Shown: positions 35,771-49,235 of the stretch, one piece after another | Position numbering within the stretch: position 1 is the first letter of the stretch | Layout: each line of letters begins with the position of its first letter | Origin: Stomorhina lunata | Taxonomy: Eukaryota; Arthropoda; Insecta; Diptera; Rhiniidae | Length of the DNA: 64,000 nucleotides | Direction: 5' to 3' | Assembly: GCA_933228675.1 (NCBI GenBank) | Contig: OW121743.1 | Span: 66,996,749 to 67,060,748 of the forward strand | Notes under the pieces: model-generated | The model's database searches: none | What the model was told of the DNA's origin: nothing | The model's input: the letters and a program-made list of their open reading frames with translations, nothing else | Position numbers and translations under genes: made by a program

Positions 35771-38180
35771 ATTTTATAACGAAAATTTTTCTATAGAAAA
35801 AATTTTATAATGAAAATTTTTCTATAGAAAAAATTTTATAACGAAAATTTTTCTATAGAAAAAATTTTATAACGAAAATCTTTCTATAAAAAAAATAATT
35901 ATAACGAAAATTTTTCTAAAGAAAAAATTGTATAACGAAAATTTTTCTATAGAAAAAATTTTATAATTTTTATAATGTTTCTATAGAAAAAATTTATAAT
36001 GAAAATTTTTCTATAGAAAAAATTTATAATGAAAATTTTTCTATAGAAAAAATTTTATAACGAAAATTTTTCTATAGAAAAAATTTTATAACGAAAATTT
36101 TTCTATAGAAAAAATTTTATAACGAAAATTTTTGTATAGAAAAAATTTTATAACGAAAATTTTTCTATAGAAAAAATTTTATAACGAAAATTTTTCTATA
36201 GAAAAAATTTTATAACGAAAATTTTTCTATAAAAAAAATTTTATAACGAAAATTTTTCGATAGAAAACATTTTATAACGAAAATTTTTCTATAAAAAAAA
36301 TTTTATAACGAAAATTTTTCTATAGCAAAAATTTTATAACGAAAATTTTTCTAAAGAAAAAATTTTATAACGAAAATTTTTCTATAGAAAAAATTTTATA
36401 ACGAAAATTTTTCTATAGAAAAAATTTTATAACGAAAATTTTTGTATAGAAAAAATTTTATAACGAAAATTTTTCTATAGAAAAAATTTTGTAACGAAAA
36501 TTTTTCTATCAAAAAAATTTTATAACGAAAATTATTCAATACAAAAAATTTTATAACGAAAATTTTTCTATAGAAAAAATTTTATAACGAAAATTTTTCT
36601 ATAGAAAAAATTTTATAACGAAAATTTTTCTATAGAAAAAATTTTATAACGAAAATTTTTCTTTAGAAAAAATTTTATAACGAAAATTTTTCTATAGAAT
36701 TTTATAACGAAAATTTTAGTATAGAAAAAATTTTATAACGAAAATTTTTCTATAGAAAAAATTTCATAACGAACATTTTTCTATAGAAAAAATTTCATAA
36801 CGAAAATTTTTCTATAGAAAAAATTTCATAACGAAAATTTTTCTATAGAAAAAATTTCATAACGAAAATTTTTCTATAGAAAAAATTTCATAACGAAAAT
36901 TTTTCTATAGAAAAAATTTCAAAACGAAAATTTTTCTATAAAAAAATTTTATAACGAAAATTTTTCTATAGAAAAAATTTTATAACGAAAATTTTTCTAT
37001 AGAAAAAATTTCATAACGAAAATTTTTCTATAGAAAAAATTTCAAAACGAAAATTTTTCTATAAAAAAATTTTATAACGAAAATTTTTCTATAGAAAAAA
37101 TTTTATAACGAAAATTTTTCTATAGAAAAAATTGTATAACGAAAAATTTTCTATAGAAAAAATTTTATAATGAAAATTTTTTATAACGAAATTTTTCTAT
37201 AGAAAAAAATTTATAACGAAAATTTTTCTATAGAAAAAATTTTATAACGAAAATTTTTCTATAGAAAAATTTTATAATGAAAATTTTTCTATAGAAAAAT
37301 TTTATAACGAAAATTTTTCTATAGAAAAATTTTATAACGAAAATTTTTCTATAGAAAAAATTTTATAACGAAAATTTTTCTATAGAAAAAATTTTATAAC
37401 TAAAATTTTTCTATAGAAAAAATTTTATAACGAAAATTTTTCTATAGAAAAAATTTTATAACTAAAATTTTTCTATAGAAAAAATTTTGTAACTAAAATT
37501 TTTCTATAGAAAAAATTTTATAACTAAAATTTTTCTATAGAAAAAATTTTATAACGAAAATTTTTCTATAGAAATATTTTATAACGAAAATTTTTCTACA
37601 GTAAAAATTTTATAACGAAAATTTTTCTATAGAAAAAATTCTATAACGAAAATTTTTCTATAGAAAAAATTCTATAACGAAAATTTTTCTATAGAAAAAA
37701 TTCTATAACGAAAATTTTTCTATAGAAAAAACTTAATAACGAAAATTTTTTTATAGAAAAAATTTTATAACGAAAATTTTTCTATAGAAAAAATTTTATA
37801 ACGAAAATTTTTCTATAGAAAAAATTTTATAACGAAAATTTTTCTTTAGAAAAAATTTGGTAACGAAAATTTTTCTATAGAATTTTATAACGAAAATTTT
37901 TCTATAGAATTTTATAACGAAAATTTTTCTATAGAAAAAATTTTATAACGAAAATTTTTCTATAGAAAAAATTTCATAACGAAAATTTTTCTATAGAAAA
38001 AATTTCATAACGAAAATTTTTCTATAGAAAAAATTTTATATCAAAAACTATAGAAAAAATTTTCTATCGAAAATTTTTCTATATAAAAAATTTTCTATCA
38101 AAATTTTCTATATAAAAAATTTTCTATCGAAAATTTTTCTACAGAAAAAAATTTTTATCGAAAATTTTTCTATAGAAGAA
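35771..38180 (+). repeat. 31-bp TTATAACG-linker array, about 75 units
   Basis: Units: TTTTTCTATAGAAAAAA then TTTTATAACGAAAA. Variant layers are visible: TTTCATAACG units at about 36755-37045, TTATAACTAAAA at about 37390-37545 and TTCTATAACG at about 37635-37705. Several units have lost the AAAAAA block. The core palindrome is much better conserved than the linker. Confidence 0.95.
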
Positions 38181-39075
38181 ATTTTATATTATATTTTATA
38201 TTATATTTTTCCATTGAATAAATTTGTTATCGAAAATTTTTCTATAGAAAAAATATATCGAAAATTGTTCTATAGAGAAAATTTTATTTCAAAAATTTTC
38301 TTTATAAAATTTTTTCTATTGAAAAATTTTCGATATAAAATTGTTTCTATAGAAATATTTTTAATACAAATTTTTTTTTATAGAAAAATTTTCGATCTAA
38401 AATTTTTTCTACAGAAACATTTAAAAATTTTTTCTATAGAAAAATTTTTGACACAAAATTTTTTCTATAGAAAGTTTTCGATATAAATTTTTTCTATAGA
38501 AACATTTTTGTTATAAAATTTTATAACAAAAATATAAATTTTTTTAAAACTAATTTTTGTTTACAGAAAAATTTTAGATCTAAAATTTTTTCTATAGAAA
38601 AATTTTCGATGTAAAATTTTTTCTATAGAAAACTTTCGATATCAAATTTTTTCTATAGAAAAATTTTCGATATCAAATTTTTCTATAGAAACATTTTTGT
38701 TATACAATTTTTTCTAAGAAAAATTTTCGTTATAAAATTTTTTCTATAGAAAAATTTTCGATGTCAAATTTTTTATTGAAAAATTTTCGAAATAAAATTT
38801 TTTCTAAAGAAAAATCTTTGATATAAAATTTTTTCTTTAGAAAAATTTTGGATATAAAATTTTTTCTATAGAAAAATTTAGGATGTAAAACTGTTTCTAT
38901 AGAAAAATTTTCGATATAAAATTTTTTCTGTTGAAAAATTTTCGATGTAAAATTTTTTCCATAACAATAGAAAAATATAAAAATTTTTGATATTAAATTT
39001 TTTTCTATACAAAAATTTTCGAAAAAAAAATTTTCTAAGTAAAATTTTCGGTTAAAATATTTTCTATAGAAACAT
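38181..39075 (-). repeat. Same family, inverted (CGATATAAAA linker)
   Basis: After a transition near 38180-38330 the unit reads TTTTTTCTATAGAAAAA then TTTTCGATATAAAA, which is the reverse complement of the preceding family with GTTATA changed to GATATA. The orientation switch makes a head-to-head arrangement. The end is degenerate and falls into unique DNA at about 39075. Confidence 0.88.
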
Positions 39076-40020
39076 TTTAGAAAGTATTAAATTTATTTAA
39101 TACTTTTTTTATTACTATTACTCATATAATTTTTTGCGGACTCTGGCTTAAAGTGTGACAATTGTATTGTTAACTTTAATTAACAGTTACAATTTATTAA
39201 CGCCTCTAGCTTTTAATAATTTAATTAACAAAACAAATAGTTAATGCCCATAAACAATTACTCAACTTAAGAATAAAAAAATTTATATTTAAAAAACTAA
39301 AAGTTTTTTTTTTTTTTCTATAAAAAAGTAACATAAACAAAAAGAACTCCAACACAATTTGTTTAAAATAAATCAACGTAAAAATCTATAAACAAATTGT
39401 TTTGTTTTCTTCATCGCATAGAAATAACTAATAAATTTAGACAATAAAAAATTAAAATGTAATTGATGACTATTTGAGTTTTGACACTAGCGCCACCTAC
39501 ATACAACTTTTTATTAATCCATTTCATTTTGTTGAGTCTTTCTAAAACTTTTCCTTCTACGAATGGAGGAGAAGTGTTTTGTGGGGATTTTCAAATAGAA
39601 AATTGTTTAATTAATATTTACAAGGGGAAAATACAAAACAGAAAATATGAAGGGGGAAAACAAAGTATTACTTTTTCTTGGAAGTATTGATTGTATGCAA
39701 CTGCCTTCTCTGGGTTAAATGAAAAACTCATTCATTGCCGCAATGTGGGTGTTTTCGTTTTAAACATTTAAAATCGTTTCGTTTGAAATTTTTTTGTATC
39801 GCTTTTTATTCGTGTTCATTGTAAATATTTTGTTGTTAAAACTTCAGTCTTTTGTGCGGCTTACACAGGCGAGCTTTGGTCACTTGACCCACTAACAATT
39901 ATTTACTATTTACTATTCACCGTATCGCTGAGTGTCAGTTGTGAATATGAACAAATTTTACAGGCATAGTGCAAATACACTGAGGACTTGATAAGCGGCA
40001 CTTGAAAAAATTTTGCATTC
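39076..40020. other. Unique AT-rich non-coding stretch
   Basis: No gene recognised. A 69-codon plus-strand open frame at 39481-39690 has a hydrophobic start but no recognisable family, no supported splice context and AT-driven composition; I do not call it. Confidence 0.6.
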
Positions 40021-42000
40021 CATAGAGATTTCTAAAGAAATATCTTTTAGAGAAAAAATAACAATTGACAATTTTTCTATAAAAAAATATAACATGCGAC
40101 AATTTTTCTATAGAAAAATATAACAAGCGACAATTTTTCTATAGAAAAATATAACATGCGACAATTGTCTATAGAAAAGTGTAACAATTGACAGTTATTC
40201 TACAGAAAAATATAACAAGCGACAATTTTTGTAAAGAAAAGTATAACAATTTTTCTATAGAAAAGTATAACAATTGACAATTTTTCTATAGAAAAATATA
40301 ACATGCGACAATTGTCTATAGAAAAGTATAACAATTGACAATTATTCTACAGAAAAATATAACAAGCGACAATTTTAGTAAAGAAAAGTATAACAATTGA
40401 CAATTTTTCTATAGAAAAGTATAACAATTGACAATTTTTCTATAGAAAAATATAACATGCGACAATCTTTCTATAGAAAAGTATAACAATTGACAATTAT
40501 TCTATAGAAAAATATAACATGCGACAATTTTTCTATAGACAAGTATAACAATAGACAATTATCATATAGAAAAATATAACAAGCGACAAATTTTCTATAC
40601 AAAAATATAAAATGCGACAAATTAAATGTACAAAAATATATCATGCGACAATTTTTCAATGTAATAGTATAACAATTGACCATTTCTCTATAGAAAGATA
40701 TAACAACAAGCTACAAATTTTCTATAGAAAAATATAACAAGCGACAATTTTTCTAAAGAAAATTATAACAATTGACAATTATTCTATAGAAAAATATAAC
40801 AAGCAACAAATTTTCTATACAAAAATACAACATGCGACAAATTTTCTATACAAAAATATATCATGCGACAATTTTTCAATAGAATAGTGTAACAATTGAC
40901 AATTTCTCTATAGAAAAATAGAACAAGCGACAAATTTTCTATAGAAAAATATAACAAGCGATAATTTTTCTAAAGAAAAGTATAACAATTGACAATTATT
41001 TTATAGAAAATATAACATGCGACAATTTTTCTATAGAAAAGTATAACAATTGACAATTATCATATACAAATTTTCTATACAAAAATAAAACATGCGACAA
41101 ATTTTATGTACAAAAATATATCATGCGACAATTTTTCAATGTAATAGTATAAGATATAACAACAAGCTACAACTTTTCTATAAAAAAATATAACAGCGAC
41201 AATTTTTCTAAAGAAAAGTATAACAATTGACAATTATTCTATAGAAAAATATAACAAGCAACAAATTTTCTATACAAAAATATATCATGCAGCAATTTTT
41301 CAATAGAATAGTATAACAATTGACAATTTCTCTATAGAAAAATATAACAAGCGACAAATTTTCTATAGAAAAATATAACAAGCGACAATTTTACTATAGA
41401 AAAATATAACAAGCGACAAATTTTCCATACAAAAATATATCATGCGACAATTTTTCAATAGAAAAGTATAACAATTGACAATTTCTCTACAGAAAAATAT
41501 AACAAGTGACAAATTTTCTGTAGAAAAATATAACAAGCTAAAATTGTCTGTAGAAAATATAACAAGCGAAAATTTTTCTATAGAAAAATATATCAATTTT
41601 TCTATAGAAAAATATAACATGTTACAATTTTTCTATGCAAGCGATAATTTTTCTTTATAAAAAAAATAACAAACGACAATTTTCTAATTGATAAATATAA
41701 TAAGATACAATTTTTTTTTAGAAAAATATAACACGCGACAATTTTTCTAAAGAAAAATATAACAAGCGATAACTTTCTATATAAAAATAAAATAAACTAG
41801 AATTTTCTTTAGAAAAATATAACAAACAACAGTTTTTCTATAGAAAAATATAACCAGCGACATTTTTTTTTTATAAAAAAATGTTACGTCCGACAAATTT
41901 TCTGTAAAAAAATATAACAAGCGATAAATTTTCTATAGAAAAATATAATATGCGACAATTTCTCTATAGAAAAATATCAACATCTTAAATTTTTCATAAA
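40021..42000 (+). repeat. 31-bp AAGCGACAA-linker array with higher-order blocks
   Basis: Units: TTTTTCTATAGAAAAA then TATAACAAGCGACAA, with ATGCGAC and AATTGAC alternatives. The alternatives recur in sets: units with AATAGTATAACAATTGAC preceded by TTTTTCAAT appear near 40650, 40880 and 41300, so multi-unit blocks have been copied. Degeneration grows after 41640. Confidence 0.92.
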
Positions 42001-42710
42001 AAAAATAAAGCGACAAAAATTTTATATCGAAATTATTTTTATAGAAAAAATTTTATATAAAAAATTAAAAAAAAAATGTTATATTGAACATTTTTTTGTA
42101 GAAAAAAATTTACATCGAAAAATTTTTATATCAAAAATTTTATATCAAAAATTTTTCTATAGAAAAAATTTTATATCGACCAATTTTCTATAGAAAAAAT
42201 TTTAGATCGAAAATTTTAAAATTTTTTTATAGAAAAAATCTTCTATTTTTCTATAGAAAAATTTTTGTATTGAAAATTTTTCTATAGAAAAATTTTTGTA
42301 TTGAAAATTTTTCTAAGGAAAAATTTTTGTATTGAAAATTTTTCTATGGAAAAATTTTTGTATTGAAAATTTTTCTATAGAAAAATTTTTGTATTGAAAA
42401 TTTTTCTATAGAAAAATTTTTGTATTGAAAATTTTTCTAAGGAAAAATTTTTGTATTGAAAATTTTTCTATAGAAAAATTTTTGTATTGAAAATTTTTCT
42501 ATAGAAAAATTTTTGTATTGAAAATTTTTCTATCGAAAAATTTTTGTATTGAAAATTTTTTTATAGAAACATTTTTATAAAAATATAACATGCGACAATT
42601 TCTCTATAGATAAATATCACAAGCTTCATTTTTTATAACAAAAAAATATAACAAGCGATAATTTTTCTATCGAAAAATATAACGAGCGACAATATTTCTA
42701 TAGTCAAATC
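42001..42710 (+). repeat. 31-bp GTATTG-linker sub-array and flanking worn units
   Basis: At about 42240-42565 around ten regular units read TTTTTCTATAGAAAAA then TTTTTGTATTGAAAA (31 bp). Variants CTAAGG and CTATGG alternate in a pattern that repeats, consistent with block duplication. Worn AAGCGAC-type units follow to 42710. Confidence 0.9.
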
Positions 42711-43132
42711 GATCCCCCACTTTTTAGAGCCGTTGCAAGTGTTACCACTGTTTTTATTGAAATCATGTAAATGCAACATGAATAACTAAGTGCGAATGAA
42801 ACTTTTATATATGAATATTTTTTTCTTTGGAGCTTTTTTGCATTAGCGAACACATGTGTCACCCACAACATAAATTACATTCATAAAAAATGAACAAGTT
42901 AAATATTTTTCGCATAAAAATAAAATTTATTTTATAACTTCAATTTAAAATTAAATTAGTATTAGGTGGGTGATAAAGGACATTGATAAATAGATTATTT
43001 ACTACTTTAGTTTTAAATTTACAACAATCTTTTTAAATATAAATTACAATCAAATTTTTTATCTTGTCTTTTTAGGTAAGTTTTCACTTTTAAGAGATTT
43101 TACGGGAAAAGAGGTAAATTTAAAAACGCAAA
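42711..43132. other. Short unique spacer
   Basis: About 420 bp without tandem structure, starting near TCGATCCCCCACTTTTTAG. No gene or element recognised. Confidence 0.6.
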
Positions 43133-44510
43133 AAATATAACAAGTCACATTTAATAAGCGACAATTTTACTATAAAAAAATTGAAAATGCAACAATTTTT
43201 CTAAAGAAAAATATATCATGCTACAATTTTTCTATAGAAAAATTGAAAAAGCGACAATTTTTCTATAGGAAAATTGAGGAAAGCGATAATTTTTCTATAG
43301 AAAAATTGAAAAAGCTAAAATTTTCTATAGAAAAATTGAAAAAGCGACAATTTTTCTATAGAAAAATTGAAAAAAGCGACAATTTTTCTATAGAAAAATT
43401 GAAAAAGCGACAATTTTTCTATAGAAAAATTGAAAAAGCAAAAATTTTTCTATAGAAAAATTGAAAAAGCGACAATTTTTCTATAGAAAAATTGAAAAAG
43501 CGACAATTTTTCTATAGACAAATTGAAAAAGCGACAATTTTTCTATAGAAAAATTGAAAAAGCGACAATTTTTCTATAGAAAAATTGAAAAAGCGACAAT
43601 TTTTCTATAGAAAAATTGAAAAAGCGACAATTTTTCTATAGAAAAATTGAAAAAGCGACAATTTTTCTATAGAAAAATTGAAAAAGCGACAATTTTTCTA
43701 TAGAAAAATTGGAAAAAGCGACAATTTTTCTATAGAAAAATTGAAAAAGCGACAATTTTTCTATAGAAAAATTGAAAAAGCGACAATTTTTCTATAGAAA
43801 AATTGAAAAAGCGACAATTTTTCTATAGAAAAATTGAAAAAGCGACAATTTTTCTATAGAAAAATTGAAAAAGCGACAATTTTTCTATAGAAAAATTGAA
43901 AAAGCGAAAATTTTTCTATAGAAAAATTGAAAAAGCGAAAATTTTTCTATAGAAAAATTGAAAAAGCGAAAATTTTTCTATAGAAAAATTGAAAAAGCGA
44001 CAATTTTTCTATAGAAAAATTGAAAAAGCGACAATTTTTCTATAGAAAAATTGAAAAAGCGACAATTTTTCTATAGAAAAATTGAAAAAGCGACAATTTT
44101 TCTATAAAAAAATTAAACAAGCGACAATTTTTCTATAGAAAATTAAACAAGCGACGATTTTTCTATAGAAAAATTGAAAAAGCGACAATTTTTCTATAGA
44201 AAAATTGAAAAAGCGACAATTTTTCTATAGAAAAATTAAACAAGCGACAATTTTTCTATAGAAAAATTGAAAAAGCGACAACTTTTATATAGAAAAATTG
44301 AAAAAGCGACAATTTTTCTATAGAAAAATTGAAAAAGCGACCATTTTTCTATAGAAAAATTGAAAAAGCGACAATTTTTCTATAGAAAAATTGAAAAAGC
44401 GACAATTTTTCTATAGAAAAATTGAAAAAGCGACAATTTTTATATAGAAAAATTGAAAAAGCGACAATTTTTCAATAGAAAAATTGAAAAAGCGACAATT
44501 TTTCTATAGA
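43133..44510 (+). repeat. 31-bp TTGAAAAAGCGAC-linker array, about 42 units
   Basis: Units: TTTTTCTATAGAAAAA then TTGAAAAAGCGACAA. Highly regular from 43225. Minor layers include AAGCGAAAA units near 43900-43990 and ATTAAACAAGCGAC units near 44105-44260. The linker shares its right half with the 40.0-42.0 kb family. Confidence 0.96.
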
Positions 44511-46185
44511 AAAATATAACTTTCGTCAATTTTTCTATAGAAAAATATAACTTTCGTCAATTTTTCTATAGAAAAATATAACTTTCGTCAATTTTTCTAT
44601 AGAAAAATATAACCTTCGTCGATTTTTCTATAGAAAAATATAACTTTCGTCAATTTTTCTATAGAAAAATATACCCTTCGTCAATTTTTCTATAGAAAAA
44701 TATAACTTTCGTCAATTTTTCTATAGAAAAATATAACTTTCGTCAATTTTTCTATAGAAAAATATAACTTTCGTCAATTTTTCTATAGAAAAATATAACT
44801 TTCGTCAATTTTTCTATAGAAAAATATAACTTTCGTCAATTTTTCTATAGAAAAATATAACTTTCGTCAATTTTTCTATAGAAAAATATAACTTTCGTCA
44901 ATTTTTCTATAGAAAAATATAACTTTCGTCAATTTTTCTATAGAAAAATATAACTTTCGTCAATTTTTCTATAGAAAAATATAACTTTCGTCAATTTTTC
45001 TATAGAAAAATATAACTTTCGTCAATTTTTCTATAGAAAAATATAACTTTCGTCAATTTTTCTATAGAAAAATATAACTTTCGTCAATTTTTCTATAGAA
45101 AAATATAACTTTCGTCAATTTTTCTATAGAAAAATATAACTTTTGTCAATTTTTCTATAGAAAAATATAACTTTCGTCAATTTTTCTATAGAAAAATATA
45201 ACTTTCGTCAATTTTTCTATAGAAAAATATAACTTTCGTCAATTTTTCTATAGAAAAATATAACTTTCGTCAATTTTTCTATAGAAAAATATAACTTTCG
45301 TCAATTTTTCTATAGAAAAATATAACTTTCGTCAATTTTTCTATAGAAAAATATAACTTTCGTCAATTTTTCTATAGAAAAATATAACTTTCGTCAATTT
45401 TTCTATAGAAAAATATAACTTTCGTCAATTTTTCTATAGAAAAATATAACTTTCGTCAATTTTTCTATAGAAAAATATAACTTTCGTCAATTTTTCTATA
45501 GAAAAATATACCCTTCGTCAATTTTTCTATAGAAAAATATAACTTTCGTCAATTTTTCTATAGAAAAATATAACTTTCGTCAATTTTTCTATAGAAAAAT
45601 ATAACTTTCGTCAATTTTTCTATAGAAAAATATAACTTTCGTCAATTTTTCTATAGAAAAATATAACTTTCGTCAATTTTTCTATAGAAAAATATAACTT
45701 TCGTCAATTTTTCTATAGAAAAATATAACTTTCGTCAATTTTTCTATAGAAAAATATAACTTTCGTCAATTTTTATATAGAAAAATATAACTTTCGTCAA
45801 TTTTTCTATAGAAAAATATAACTTTCGTCAATTTTTCTATAGAAAAATATAACTTTCGTCAATTTTTCTATAGAAAAATATAACTTTCGTCAATTTTTCT
45901 ATAGAAAAATATAACTTTCGTCAATTTTTCTATAGAAAAATATAACTTTCGTCAAGTTTTCTATAGAAAAATATAACTTTCGTCAATTTTTCTATAGAAA
46001 AATATAACTTTCGTCAAATTTTCTATAGAAAAATATAACTTTCGTCAATTTTTCTATAGAAAAATATAACTTTCGTCAATTTTTCTATAGAAAAATATAA
46101 CTTTCGTCAATTTTTCTATAGAAAAATATAACTTTCGTCAATTTCGCTATAGAAAAATAAAACTTTCGTAAATTTTTCTATAATT
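44511..46185 (+). repeat. 31-bp TATAACTTTCGTC-linker array, about 54 units
   Basis: It joins the previous array without any gap or change of register: the core and its 31-bp spacing continue while the linker switches to TATAACTTTCGTCAA. Very homogeneous. The variant TATACCCTTCG occurs twice (44671 and 45508, 27 units apart). Decay begins only in the last two units. Confidence 0.97.
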
Positions 46186-47070
46186 AAATTGAATTTAAAT
46201 TTTATAAAAAATTTCCCATATTTGCAAATTAAATAAATCTTACCTTGATGCCAATCAAATGTTCTACAAAATTTATGTCTTCTTTTTTCCTAGAATTTAA
46301 ATTCCTCAATTGAATTTTTCCTTTAAGCCATAAAATTTTCCATTTAGTTTTACTTAAAATATTGCTTCTTCGAATTGATTTGAATATAATTGAATTCGTT
46401 TTCAGTTCATTTCAATAAAAAATACAAAGAATAGAAAATAACAAGGCACATACAAACTCTTCCATAAACAGCCAATTTTCCAACTCTAATCATTTATTTT
46501 CATAAATAAAATTTTTCAATACTTTTCTTTCTTTCGAACAATTGTTCCCAAAGTACAAAATTCAATTCCCATTGCAAAGCATATGCGCAAGTCAGTCAGC
46601 GCATGAATGTGCATGATGTGCTGAATGCATAAAATATTGCATTTTCTTTATTAAATCATACCTACAACTCAAGATATTCAAGATACAATTTCAAAGATAA
46701 ATTTACTACAAATACAATTTGATGCTGCAGCAACAGCGACAGCAACGGCCACTGCAACATGTGAACAAATAGAAATAACAAAAAATAAACAAATCGATTT
46801 CAGAATTCAATTCGCTTTATTTAGTTTTCAATAATAATAATAATATTTTTATTATCAACAATACAATATTGTTCAATTCAATCGTTGGCAATATATCTTT
46901 AGCGATTTTTTCGCTTTTCGTAGAAGTAAATAAATTGTATGTTGTGCATTATAAAATGTTGTTGCTTTTTAACTAAATAAACGAAGTACAATTCGAAGCT
47001 AAAATACTTAGACTTTGTAGTAGCAAAAGCTAATATTGGGCAGAGGTTCTTAATTAAAAAAAAAATAAAC
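46186..47070. other. Unique AT-rich non-coding stretch
   Basis: Contains a CAGCAACAGCGACAGCAAC microsatellite near 46727-46745 and AATAATAATAATA near 46831. No gene recognised. Confidence 0.6.
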
Positions 47071-48850
47071 GAAAAATTGTTATAGAAAAATATATTGAGA
47101 TGCAATTTTTCTATAGAAAAATATAGCAAGTGACAATTTTTTCTATAGAAAAATATAACAAACGAGAGTTTTGATATAGAAAAATATAACAACGACAATT
47201 TTTATATAAAAACTAAAACCATCGACAATTTTTCTATAGAAAAATATAACACGCGAGAATTTTTGTATCAAAAAATATAACAAGCGACAATTTTTTGTTA
47301 GAAAAATATAACAAGCGAGAATTTTTATATCGAAAAAAATATAACAGGAGACAATTTTTCTAAAGAAAAATATAAGTGACAGTTTTTCTATAGAAAAAGA
47401 AAGCAAGCGACAATTTTTGTATAGAAAAATATAGCAAACGACAATTTTTCTAAAGAAAAATATAACAAACTGGAATTTTCCTATAGAAAAATACAACAAA
47501 AGACAATTTTTCTATAGAAAAACATAACAAGAGAAATTTTTCTATAGAAAATTATAACAAGCGACAATTTTTTTCGATGAAAAATATAACAAGCTAGAAT
47601 TTTTCTATAGAAAAATATAATAAAAGATAATTTTCTTATAGAAAAAAAATAACAAGCAACATTTATTCTTTAGAAAAATATACGAAGCCACAATTTTTCT
47701 ATAAGAAAAGATAACAAGAGACAATTTTTCTGTAGAAAAATATAACAAGAGACAATTTTTCTTTAGAAAAAATAATGGAGATAATTTTTATATCGAAAAA
47801 AATATAACAAGCCAGAATTTTTGTATCGAAAAATATAACAAGCGAACATTTTTCTAAAGAAAAATATAACAAGAGACATTTTTTCTATAGAAAAATAAAA
47901 CAATCGAAAACTTTTCTATAGAAAAATAAGAAGCAATTTTTGTATAGAAAAATATAACAAGCGACAATTTTTCTAAAGAAAAATATGGCAAGCGACAATT
48001 TTTGTATAGAAAAATATAACATGCGATAATTTTTCTAATGAAAAATATAACAATCAAAAACTTTTCTAATGAAAAATATAACAGCAGACAATTTTTCTAT
48101 AGCAAATTATAACAAACGAGAAATTTTTTTTAGAAAAAATAACAATCGGTAACTTTTCTGTAGAAAAATATAACAAGCGAGAATTTTTGTATAGAAAAAT
48201 GTAGCAAGCGATAATTTTTCTATAGAAAAATATAACAAGCGGCAATTTTAAATAGAAAATTATAACAAGCGATAATTTTTCTAATGAAAAATATAACAAT
48301 CAAAAACTTTTCTAATGATAAATTGTTGTTATATTTTTCATTAGAAAAGTTTTTATATAGAAAAATATATTTTTCTATAGAAAAATATAACAAGCGGCAA
48401 TTTTAAATAGAAAATTATAACAAGAGACAATTTTCTATAGAAACTATTTTTTATATAAAAATATAACAAGCGATAATTTTTCTTTAACTAAAGCGACAAT
48501 TTTTCTAAGGAAAAATATAACAAGCGATAATTTTTCTAATGAAAAATATAACAATCAAAAACTTTTCTAATGAAAAATATAACAACAGACAATTTTTCTA
48601 TGGCAAATTATAACAAGATTTTTTCTTTAGAAAAATAAAACAATCGATAACTTTTCTATAGAAAAATATACCAAGCGAAAATTTTTCTATAGAAAATTAT
48701 AACAAGCGACAATTTTTCCGCAAAAAAAATTTTTCTATAGAAAAAAGAGGCAATTTTGCTACCGAAAAATATAACAATCGAGAATTTTTATTTGAAAAAT
48801 GTAACGAGAGAGAATTTTTCTAAAGAAAATTATAACAAGAGACAAGTTTT
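47071..48850 (+). repeat. Degenerate AAGCGAC-linker array
   Basis: About 55 units around TTTTTCTATAGAAAAA and TATAACAAGCGACAA, many with CTAAAG, GTATAG or CTAATG cores. A two-unit marker, TTTTTCTAATGAAAAATATA followed by CAATCAAAAACTTTTC, recurs near 48026, 48266 and 48530, which shows block duplication. One unit is inverted at 48302-48354. Confidence 0.9.
48302..48354. repeat. Local inversion giving a 17-bp-arm hairpin
   Basis: AAAAACTTTTCTAATGA (48302-48318) faces its exact complement at 48338-48354 around a 19-nt loop. A single repeat unit has flipped within an otherwise co-oriented array. Confidence 0.85.
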
Positions 48851-48854
48851 TTTA

Positions 48855-49235
48855 ATGATCTACTAGAAATCATATTTCATGATCTATAAATTATTATGAT
48901 CTACTATAGAACATTAAAATCTACTATAAATCATTAAGATCTACTAAAGATCATTATGATCTACTATAGATCGTTATCTACTATAGATAATAATTATTTA
49001 TAGTAGATCATAATTATCTATAGTAGATCGTAATGATCTTTAGTAGATCATTACGATCTATAGTAGTTTATAATAATCTATAGAAGATCATAATGATCTG
49101 TAGTAGATCATAATGATGTAAAGAAAATCATAATGATCTCTAGTAGATCATAATGATCTATAGTGGATCATAATGACTTATATTAGATCATAATGATCTA
49201 TAGCAGCTCATAATGATTTATAGAAGATCATAAAT
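48855..49235. repeat. 20-bp AGATCA satellite with a central orientation switch
   Basis: Units of ATGATCTACTATAGATCATT (20 bp) run to about 48985, then reverse to AATGATCTATAGTAGATCAT until 49235. The junction at about 48974-49007 is itself a near-perfect palindrome (ATCTACTATAGATAAT facing ATTATTTATAGTAGAT, one mismatch). Units contain AGATCAT facing ATGATCT around one base. Confidence 0.92.

Noticed and set aside
39481..39690. 69-codon open frame with a possible signal-like N terminus
   Set aside because: Too short, with no recognisable motif, no supporting splice sites and an AT-driven residue bias.
44671..45520. Duplication of a 27-unit block inferred from the paired TATACCCTTCG variants
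   Set aside because: Any two variants in a 31-bp array are a whole number of units apart, and neighbouring variants do not match at the same offset. One shared variant is not enough.
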